From: an uncultured Bacteroidota bacterium
GTDB taxonomy: Bacteria > Bacteroidota > Bacteroidia > B-17B0 > Aurantibacillaceae
Assembly (NCBI GenBank): GCA_903923915.1
Contig: CAIXZI010000568.1
Coordinates: 1 to 18,544, forward strand
Length of the DNA: 18,544 nucleotides
Direction of reading: 5' to 3'
This document shows, piece after piece, positions 13,449 to 18,544 of the stretch; the first letter of the stretch is position 1; each line of letters starts with the position of its first letter. The translations under genes and the position numbers were made by a program. The notes under the pieces are model-generated. The model was not told the DNA's origin and did no database searches. It saw only the letters and a list, made by a program, of their open reading frames with translations.

Positions 13449-14648
13449 ATGTCGTGCAGTAGCGGTTGTTCAACAGATAAAACAAGTGATGGCGGAAAGC
13501 CTGCGGGTTGCGGCTCTTCGGGTAGTTGCGCTACAGATAGTTGCAATAAACTAACCGTTTTTGATTGGCTTAGCGATATGCAATTGCCACAGGGTGATAA
13601 ACCTTTTGATATACTTGAAGTGCGTTTTAAAAACTCGCGCAAAGAATTTTATAAAAATACAATTTCTCAAAAATTTCAGGTGGGCGATGTGGTTGCCGTT
13701 GAAGCAGCTTCTGGCCATGATATAGGTGTGGTGTCGCTTGCGGGCGAGTTAGTTCGCATTCAAATGAAGAAGAAAGAAGTTAATTACGATAGCACTGAAG
13801 TAAGAAAAATATATAGAAAAGCTCGTCCTGCCGATATTGATAAATGGAAAGAAGCGCAAGCGCTGGAAGTTGAAACCATGTACAAAGCCCGTACACTGGC
13901 CATTACGCACGGTTTAGCTATGAAAATTAGTGATGTTGAATATCAGGGCGATAAAAGCAAAGCCATTTTTTATTACACAGCTGATGCGCGCGTAGATTTT
14001 AGAGAACTAATAAAAAGCATGGCATCTCAATTTGGTGTGCGTGTAGAAATGAAACAAATTGGTGCTCGTCAAGAGGCATCTCGCTTGGGCGGTATTGGTT
14101 CTTGCGGTAGAGAATTGTGTTGTTCTACCTGGCTTACCGATTTTAGAACCGTTAATACAAGCGCGGCACGTTACCAGCAATTATCATTAAATCCGCTAAA
14201 GTTAGCCGGACAATGTGGTAAATTAAAGTGCTGTTTAAATTATGAATTAGATTCTTATTTAGATGCTGTTAAAGATTTTCCGCAAACAGATAATTTAAAA
14301 TTGCAAACTAAAAAAGGAAGAGCATTTCATCAAAAGACAGACATTTTTAAACGTCAAATGTGGTTTTCGTACGAAGGAAATGCGCAAACATTTGTGCAAC
14401 TTACCGTTGATAGAGTTAAGCAAATTGTTGACTGGAATAAACAAGGCATTCAGCCTGAAGAATTAGTTGACGAGGTTAAAATAAAAACGCCTGTTCAACC
14501 AATGAAACACCCTGATTTTGAAATGGCAGCCGGTGGAAGTCTTAATCGTTTTGATAAAAAGAAACCACAAGGAGGGAACCAACAACGCAACAATCCAAAT
14601 CGCAGAAGAAATAACAATCAACCTCAAAAAGGAAGACCTTCTAAATAG
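13449..14648 (+). CDS. ricT: PSP1-domain protein, RicT/YaaT family
   Basis: Homologue of Bacillus RicT (YaaT), which with RicA and RicF binds iron-sulfur clusters and assists RNase Y in mRNA maturation; the Bacteroidota role is unknown. The 399 residues have three parts. The N-terminus, MSCSSGCSTDKTSDGGKPAG and on, is Cys/Gly/Ser-rich (Cys3, 7, 21, 27, 32). The PSP1 core (about 50-270) carries GGIGSCGRELCC (214-225) and KLAGQCGKLKCCLNYE (251-266), whose six Cys are Cys219, 224, 225, 256, 261 and 262. The tail from about 365 is basic and Asn/Gln/Arg-rich (QQRNNPNRRRNNNQPQKGR) and probably disordered and RNA-binding. The start at 13449 is chosen because a promoter box lies between it and the upstream in-frame start. 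gldH follows after 3 bases, a known Bacteroidota pairing. Confidence 0.92.
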   Translation: MSCSSGCSTDKTSDGGKPAGCGSSGSCATDSCNKLTVFDWLSDMQLPQGDKPFDILEVRFKNSRKEFYKNTISQKFQVGDVVAVEAASGHDIGVVSLAGELVRIQMKKKEVNYDSTEVRKIYRKARPADIDKWKEAQALEVETMYKARTLAITHGLAMKISDVEYQGDKSKAIFYYTADARVDFRELIKSMASQFGVRVEMKQIGARQEASRLGGIGSCGRELCCSTWLTDFRTVNTSAARYQQLSLNPLKLAGQCGKLKCCLNYELDSYLDAVKDFPQTDNLKLQTKKGRAFHQKTDIFKRQMWFSYEGNAQTFVQLTVDRVKQIVDWNKQGIQPEELVDEVKIKTPVQPMKHPDFEMAAGGSLNRFDKKKPQGGNQQRNNPNRRRNNNQPQKGRPSK

Positions 14649-14651
14649 TGT

Positions 14652-15146
14652 ATGAAATTTGTTTTTAAAATAGCATTTTGTTTTTTTGTTGTATGTGTTT
14701 TGGCATCGTGCAATAAAAATGTGGTTTACACCAAATACGAACGGATTGAAGAAGAGAAAGGTTGGCCAGCTAAACAATTGATAAATTTTGAAACTGAAAT
14801 AACAGATACTAATCAGTTATATAATGTGTATATAAATGTGCGCAATGCAGAAGCTTATCCCTACAAAAACTTGTTTCTTTTTTTACATACAACCTATCCT
14901 AACCAAACAACATCTGTAGATACTATTGAATGTGTATTAGCTGATGAGCAAGGTCACTGGCTTGGTAAAGGTTTAGGAGATTTGTACGATAATACTATTC
15001 TTTTTAAAAAGAACACGCATTTTAAACATGCAGGCAAGTATAAATTTGCGTTTGAACAAGCCATGCGTTATGGAAACAAAAACGAAATAGACCCACTATT
15101 TTTAATTATGGATGTGGGTATGACGATTGAAAAAGCATCTGAGTAG
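14652..15146 (+). CDS. gldH: Gliding motility lipoprotein GldH
   Basis: Lipoprotein required for gliding in Flavobacterium, where it is one of the Gld proteins associated with surface-adhesin movement and type IX secretion. The 164 residues begin with a lipoprotein signal peptide (MKFVFKIAFCFFVVCVLASC) whose lipobox VLASC places the lipidated residue at Cys20. The mature part has the family features: KGWPAKQLINFETEITDTNQLYNVYINVRN, the conserved YPYKNLFLFLHTTYPN and DEQGHWLGKGLGDLYDN, and FKHAGKYKFAFEQAMR near the end. It starts 3 bases after ricT and belongs to the same transcript. Related GldH proteins are also found in non-gliding Bacteroidota that have type IX secretion, so it does not by itself prove gliding. 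Confidence 0.92.
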   Translation: MKFVFKIAFCFFVVCVLASCNKNVVYTKYERIEEEKGWPAKQLINFETEITDTNQLYNVYINVRNAEAYPYKNLFLFLHTTYPNQTTSVDTIECVLADEQGHWLGKGLGDLYDNTILFKKNTHFKHAGKYKFAFEQAMRYGNKNEIDPLFLIMDVGMTIEKASE

Positions 15147-15204
15147 TTTAGTTTGTTTGCGTTACCGCAATAAATTAGCAAAATTTAATCCTTACCAAAT
15201 TAAA

Positions 15205-15603
15205 ATGAAATTCAAACGGCTTATCTTGAATGTAAATTTTGCTCCAGGAACAAATAAATTAACTCCTGAAGAAACTAAACGCATGAATTTTTTTATTTCG
15301 GATTTATTAATGAAGTTGTCACTAAAGCTTAAAAAATTTGAAAATGAAAATGTGAATTCCATATCTATTTGTTTCAGTAATTCTGAAAAGGAGTTTCATA
15401 TTATGGATTTTACCAAAACAAATTCACCAGGGATGAAAAAATTTTGTTTTGTAGATCATCCTATTGAAATAGATAAACTTTTTATTGCTACTAAAGAAGA
15501 TAAATTATTAGAAGAGTTTATTACTAATAAAACCAAAGAAGTTTTATCGAAAATTGCTGATTATTATAATTGGGATAAATCATTTATTAAATTACTTGAA
15601 TAA
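15205..15603 (+). CDS. Small hypothetical protein
   Basis: From the ATG at 15205 the product has 132 residues. It has no signal peptide, membrane segment or recognised motif and is Lys/Phe/Ile/Asn-rich, with a predicted mix of helices (ETKRMNFFISDLLMKLSLKL; DKLLEEFITNKTKEVLSKI) and a central beta-like stretch (NSISICFSNSEKEFHIM). The frame is open further upstream to a TTG at 15127, which would overlap gldH by 20 bases and add 26 residues (KKHLSSLVCLRYRNKLAKF and on). I prefer 15205 because that extension is short of features and ATG is the usual start here. Being 58 bases from gldH, it may be cotranscribed with it. I do not recognise the family. Confidence 0.65.
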   Translation: MKFKRLILNVNFAPGTNKLTPEETKRMNFFISDLLMKLSLKLKKFENENVNSISICFSNSEKEFHIMDFTKTNSPGMKKFCFVDHPIEIDKLFIATKEDKLLEEFITNKTKEVLSKIADYYNWDKSFIKLLE

Positions 15604-15638
15604 AGTTACTTAGCAGGGAGGAAATTGAACCGCCCAAT

Positions 15639-15661
15639 CCTTCTACAAGCTCAGGATGACA
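15639..15661. repeat. Copy of a dispersed intergenic repeat motif
   Basis: The stretch CCTTCTACAAGCTCAGGATG followed by ACA closely resembles the motif CCTTCGACAAGCTCAGGATG that I recall as frequent in intergenic DNA of Bacteroidota and other bacteria. It lies in the 67-base convergent gap between the small hypothetical gene and rarA. Only one copy is present in the window, so its repetitive nature is an inference from recall, not shown here. Confidence 0.4.
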
Positions 15662-15670
15662 AAACAAGCA

Positions 15671-16945
15671 TTAATATCCGTATTTATCTTTCCAGAGCGA
15701 TTTTAAAAAATTTCTTAACTCATTTTCTCTTGGGTTATTACCAGGGTTGTAAAATGTAGTATTGCTTATTTCATCGGGTAAAAACTCCTGTTCGGTAAAA
15801 TTTTGTTTAAACGAATGTGCATACTTATAATCTTTACCATAGTTTAAATCTTTCATCAACTTAGTTGGGGCATTTCGCAAATGCAATGGCACAGGCATGT
15901 TGGGCTTTTCTTTTACAACCTGCATAGCCATATTTATAGCCTCATAACTGGCATTACTTTTTGGTGAAGTTGCCAGGTAAGTTGCGCATTGCGAAAGAAT
16001 AATTCTTCCCTCGGGATAACCAATTACATTAACCGCCTGAAAACAATTGTTGGCAATTACGAGCGCAGTTGGGTTTGCGTTGCCAATATCTTCGCTGGAA
16101 AGAATTAATAAACGACGGGCTATAAATTTAATATCTTCTCCGCCATCAATCATGCGGGCAAGCCAATACACAGCAGCGTTTGTGTCGCTACCACGAATGG
16201 ATTTTATAAAAGCAGAAATAATATCGTAATGCAATTCGCCACCTTTATCATACATAGCAATATTGTTGGTGAGGCTTTCTTTTGCCATTTCATCAGTGAT
16301 GATGATGTCATTCGAATCTGCAGCATTAACAACTATTTCCAGTGCATTTAAAAGTTTGCGAGCGTCTCCGCCAGATACGCGCAATAAAAATTCGGTTTCT
16401 TTTAATTCAATTTTTTTTGTTTTTAAAAGCTCGTCTTTTTTAATGGCTTGCGCAAGCAAATTTTCTAATTCAGTTTTAGTAAGATGTTCTAAAACAAAAA
16501 CCTGGCAACGGGAAAGTAATGCGGGAATGACCTCGAAAGAAGGATTTTCAGTCGTTGCACCAATTAAAGTAACTACACCTTTTTCAACCGCACCTAATAA
16601 AGAATCTTGTTGCGATTTACTAAAACGATGTATCTCATCAATAAACATAACAGGCTTGTTTTGCCCAAAAAAGTGCTGACTTTGTGCCTTTTCAATAACC
16701 TCGCGCACATCTTTTACACCCGAATTTATTGCGCTAAGTGTGTAAAAAGGTCGCTTTAACATATTAGAAATAATATTAGCAAGCGTGGTTTTACCAACGC
16801 CTGGTGGCCCCCAAAAAATCATAGATGGCAGCAAGCCTTGTTCTATGGCTCTGCGCAAAGGTTTTCCTGTTCCAATAAGATGCGTTTGTCCGGCATAATC
16901 GTCTAAATTTTGCGGGCGCATACGTTCGGCTAAAGGCGTGTTCAT
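15671..16945 (-). CDS. rarA: Replication-associated recombination protein A (RarA/MgsA), AAA+ ATPase
   Basis: Clamp-loader-related ATPase that acts at stalled replication forks and single-strand gaps in the cytoplasm. The 424 residues begin NTPLAERMRPQNLDDYAGQ, then Walker A GPPGVGKTT (46-54), Walker B VMFIDEIHRF (99-108), sensor 1 IGATTENPSF (128-137), the arginine-finger stretch ALLSRCQVF (about 142-150) and sensor 2 SGGDARKLLNALE. The C-terminal part, GGELHYDIISAFIKSIRGSD and DGGEDIKFIARRLLILSSEDIG, is the characteristic oligomerisation region that separates RarA from DnaX and RuvB. Full length. It is transcribed alone on the minus strand, diverging from the small exported protein gene (87-base spacer) and converging on the small hypothetical gene. 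Confidence 0.95.
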   Translation of the reverse strand: MNTPLAERMRPQNLDDYAGQTHLIGTGKPLRRAIEQGLLPSMIFWGPPGVGKTTLANIISNMLKRPFYTLSAINSGVKDVREVIEKAQSQHFFGQNKPVMFIDEIHRFSKSQQDSLLGAVEKGVVTLIGATTENPSFEVIPALLSRCQVFVLEHLTKTELENLLAQAIKKDELLKTKKIELKETEFLLRVSGGDARKLLNALEIVVNAADSNDIIITDEMAKESLTNNIAMYDKGGELHYDIISAFIKSIRGSDTNAAVYWLARMIDGGEDIKFIARRLLILSSEDIGNANPTALVIANNCFQAVNVIGYPEGRIILSQCATYLATSPKSNASYEAINMAMQVVKEKPNMPVPLHLRNAPTKLMKDLNYGKDYKYAHSFKQNFTEQEFLPDEISNTTFYNPGNNPRENELRNFLKSLWKDKYGY

Positions 16946-17032
16946 GGCGTAAAAATGTTGAAAATAAAATTCTGTTGAAAACTATACAAAAAACCAATTC
17001 AGTAATAAATTATTTTTAGCCCAAACTATAAA

Positions 17033-17485
17033 ATGATGTTAAAAACAAAATCAATATTAACTGCTGCTACTTGTGTGTTGGCTTTCAGTCTGTTTTCTTT
17101 TAAAGGAGATAAAGATGTACTTAATAAAAAAGTATTTACCGTGCAGGTAGATGAAATAAGAGATGGCAAACTAAAAGGTAAAAAACCTACCGAAGATGAA
17201 ATTGAATTTAAAGATGGCAAGGTGTTTAGTAACATGGCTTTTGAAAAATTAGAGTTTAAGTGGATGAAATATAAAGTAACTAAAGATAGCACGTATGACG
17301 ATGAAGGAACTCAAAAACATTGGATAGAAGCTGAATCTATGGCTACAAACGAAAAAGATGAAACTATGGTAATGTATTTTAAAGTAGATGAATTTGATAT
17401 TTCAGGCACTTATAAACTTACTAAACACGATGTTCCTAAAAAATTGTTTGAGTTTACCGGAAAAGAAAAAGTTAAAAAGAAATAA
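17033..17485 (+). CDS. Small exported protein, unknown function
   Basis: Encodes 150 residues. The first 20 or so (MMLKTKSILTAATCVLAFSL) form a signal peptide, with cleavage likely after the FSF stretch near residue 24, so the product is periplasmic. Two adjacent ATG codons (17033 and 17036) make the first residue uncertain. The mature part is strongly charged, with many Lys, Asp and Glu, and alternates strand-like segments: KVFTVQVDEI, EIEFKDGKVFSNMAF, KLEFKWMKYKV, ETMVMYFKVDEFDISGTYKL. The pattern resembles a small beta-sandwich or lipocalin-like barrel, ending in a Lys-rich tail (TGKEKVKKK). No catalytic motif is visible and no function is assigned. The next gene, msrA, begins 51 bases later on the same strand. 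Confidence 0.75.
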   Translation: MMLKTKSILTAATCVLAFSLFSFKGDKDVLNKKVFTVQVDEIRDGKLKGKKPTEDEIEFKDGKVFSNMAFEKLEFKWMKYKVTKDSTYDDEGTQKHWIEAESMATNEKDETMVMYFKVDEFDISGTYKLTKHDVPKKLFEFTGKEKVKKK

Positions 17486-17513
17486 TTTGTAAGGTTTTTG
17501 GTTTCTGTGCGTC

Positions 17514-17521
17514 TATCTTTA
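17514..17521 (+). promoter_or_regulatory. Near-consensus -7 box before msrA (TATCTTTA)
   Basis: TATCTTTA differs from TAnnTTTG only in the last base and ends 15 bases before the msrA ATG at 17537. TTTG occurs at 17486-17489, 24 bases upstream, slightly beyond the usual spacing. Plausible but weak; it argues for the ATG at 17537 over the TTG at 17498. Confidence 0.3.
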
Positions 17522-17536
17522 CATAAACCAATTATT

Positions 17537-18187
17537 ATGAAAACATTAAATATAAAAGCAACCCTGGTTTTAGTGGTTGCTTTTTTTATAGGCGCTTGCG
17601 CAGAACAAAATAAACCAACAGAAAAAACTAAAATGATAGAATCAACAATTAATGGGGCAACTGATACGGCCACCTTTGGCGCCGGATGTTTTTGGTGTGT
17701 AGAAGCCGTTTTCCAAGAAATGAAAGGCGTTATAAAAGTAACATCTGGTTATAGCGGGGGATCGGTAAAAAATCCTGCTTACAGAGAAGTTTGCAATGGT
17801 ACAACAGGCCACGCTGAGGTTTGTCAGATTATATATAACCCAAAAGAAGTTACCTATAAAGAACTATTGGAAGCTTTTTGGCAAACGCACGATCCTACAA
17901 CACTTAACCGACAAGGTAATGATGCAGGAACCCAATACCGCTCTGTAATTTTTTATCATAACGAAGTACAAAAGCAATTAGCCGAAAAGTATAAAGACGA
18001 ATTAAATAAATCGGGTGCTTTTGAAAAGCCTATTGTTACTGCTATAGATCCACTTACTAATTTTTATGCTGCCGAAGATTATCATCAAAATTATTATGAT
18101 CAAAATGGTGATGCGCCCTATTGCCAGTATGTAATTAAGCCTAAAGTAGATAAGTTTAGAAAAGTGTTTCACGATAAATTGAAGTAA
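17537..18187 (+). CDS. msrA: Peptide methionine sulfoxide reductase MsrA, lipoprotein form
   Basis: Reduces the S-epimer of methionine sulfoxide in proteins. From the ATG at 17537 it has 216 residues. A lipoprotein signal peptide (MKTLNIKATLVLVVAFFIGAC) ends in FIGAC, so Cys21 is expected to be lipidated and the enzyme tethered in the envelope, facing the periplasm. The MsrA domain follows: ATFGAGCFWCVEAVF with the catalytic Cys51, GVIKVTSGYSGGSVKNPAYREVC, TGHAEVCQIIYNP, HDPTTLNRQGNDAGTQYRS and EDYHQNYY. The start at 17498 would place extra residues ahead of the signal peptide, so 17537 is preferred. An envelope location needs electrons from a periplasmic thiol system that is not encoded here. 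Confidence 0.95.
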   Translation: MKTLNIKATLVLVVAFFIGACAEQNKPTEKTKMIESTINGATDTATFGAGCFWCVEAVFQEMKGVIKVTSGYSGGSVKNPAYREVCNGTTGHAEVCQIIYNPKEVTYKELLEAFWQTHDPTTLNRQGNDAGTQYRSVIFYHNEVQKQLAEKYKDELNKSGAFEKPIVTAIDPLTNFYAAEDYHQNYYDQNGDAPYCQYVIKPKVDKFRKVFHDKLK

Positions 18188-18247
18188 TAATTCTTAATTT
18201 ATCCTAAAAATAAAACCCTACATCATATATTTTATTTCTTTGCTTTT

Positions 18248-18255
18248 TACTTTTG
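18248..18255 (+). promoter_or_regulatory. -7 promoter box of the last gene (TACTTTTG)
   Basis: TACTTTTG matches TAnnTTTG exactly and ends 33 bases before the ATG at 18289, giving a short leader. It shows that the last gene is probably transcribed separately from msrA. Confidence 0.45.
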
Positions 18256-18288
18256 CCTAAAAAAAGCATCTTATTAAAAATATAATTA

Positions 18289-18544
18289 ATGTATTCGTTT
18301 TTTAAGGCTGTAATTCCAACACATAAGTTGCATAAATTTTTACTTATTTTATGTTTCTGTGTCATATCAAATTCCTTGGTACAGGCTCAAAACAAGGCAT
18401 TTAAGTTAGATTCCTTAAAACATAAATTCATAAAAGATTCTACCTGGATTTTTCGTCCAAAAAATGTATTTCCTTTATTAGCCTCAGATCAGCGAAACTC
18501 ATACATAAAAGGCCAGCCGGTAAATATTTGGGGCATTAAAGCAG
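18289..18544 (+). CDS. Exported protein, N-terminal part (3' end beyond window)
   Basis: An open frame begins at the ATG at 18289 and continues to the window edge without a stop (85 complete codons). The N-terminus (MYSFFKAVIPTHKLHKFLLI, then LCFCVISNSLVQAQ) is a long signal peptide with a probable cleavage after the AQA-like site near residue 34. The visible mature part reads NKAFKLDSLKHKFIKDSTW, then RPKNVFPLLASDQRN and SYIKGQPVNIWGIKA. This looks like the opening of an outer-membrane beta-barrel or other envelope protein of Bacteroidota, but too little is present to decide. The upstream -7 box supports the start. Confidence 0.7.
   Translation, partial: MYSFFKAVIPTHKLHKFLLILCFCVISNSLVQAQNKAFKLDSLKHKFIKDSTWIFRPKNVFPLLASDQRNSYIKGQPVNIWGIKA

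Noticed and set aside
16946..17032. Divergent promoters between rarA and the exported protein gene
   Set aside because: Promoters must exist here, but only seven-base near-matches (TAnTTTG, one base short between the halves) are visible, so no site was annotated.
18241..18268. Inverted repeat TGCTTTTT / AAAAAGCA after msrA as a terminator
   Set aside because: The stem is almost all A-T, the loop is 12 bases, no T-run follows on the plus strand, and it overlaps the promoter box of the next gene.

Overview
The window looks like a chromosomal segment of a Bacteroidota bacterium, most likely a gliding-type lineage of the Flavobacteriales/Cytophagales kind. The DNA is AT-rich, starts lack Shine-Dalgarno-like sequences, several genes are preceded by the Bacteroidota -7 promoter box TAnnTTTG, and there is a ricT-gldH pair with GldH recognisable as the gliding-motility lipoprotein. 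Exported proteins and lipoproteins are frequent. I see no tRNA, rRNA, CRISPR array, transposase, integrase or phage gene.

Layout. (1) 1-1285, minus: the N-terminal part of a large secreted protein that runs off the left edge. (2) 1378-2519: coaE on the plus strand, converging on a small membrane-anchored exported protein of unknown function. (3) 2640-4932, minus: a HEAT-like acidic protein, adenine phosphoribosyltransferase (apt) and an acyl-CoA dehydrogenase, closed by a strong terminator. (4) 4997-6848, plus: lpxK, which must use a TTG start, overlapping a type I purine nucleoside phosphorylase gene. (5) 6957-13335, minus: seven same-strand genes, in transcription order Sfp-type phosphopantetheinyl transferase, large GNAT-fold acyltransferase-like protein, Aur1/PAP2-type membrane protein, trans-acting malonyltransferase, FabZ-like dehydratase, divergent ketosynthase and FabG-like reductase, closed by a terminator. 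(6) 13449-15603, plus: ricT, gldH and a small unknown protein. (7) 15671-16945, minus: rarA. (8) 17033-18187, plus: a small exported protein and a lipoprotein MsrA. (9) 18289 to the right edge, plus: the start of another exported protein.

The most interesting part is region 5. It holds a nearly complete set of discrete acyl-chain-building enzymes (loading, condensation, reduction, dehydration, carrier activation) but no acyl carrier protein and no enoyl reductase. Its malonyltransferase and ketosynthase look more like the free-standing enzymes of trans-AT polyketide pathways than housekeeping FabD/FabF. It sits with a GNAT-type acyltransferase candidate and an Aur1-like phospho-headgroup enzyme candidate. 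My reading, which is an inference, is that it makes a special acyl chain and places it on a membrane lipid such as a sphingolipid or sulfonolipid. The remaining genes are mostly conserved housekeeping functions: coenzyme A, purine salvage, lipid A, replication-fork maintenance and methionine sulfoxide repair.
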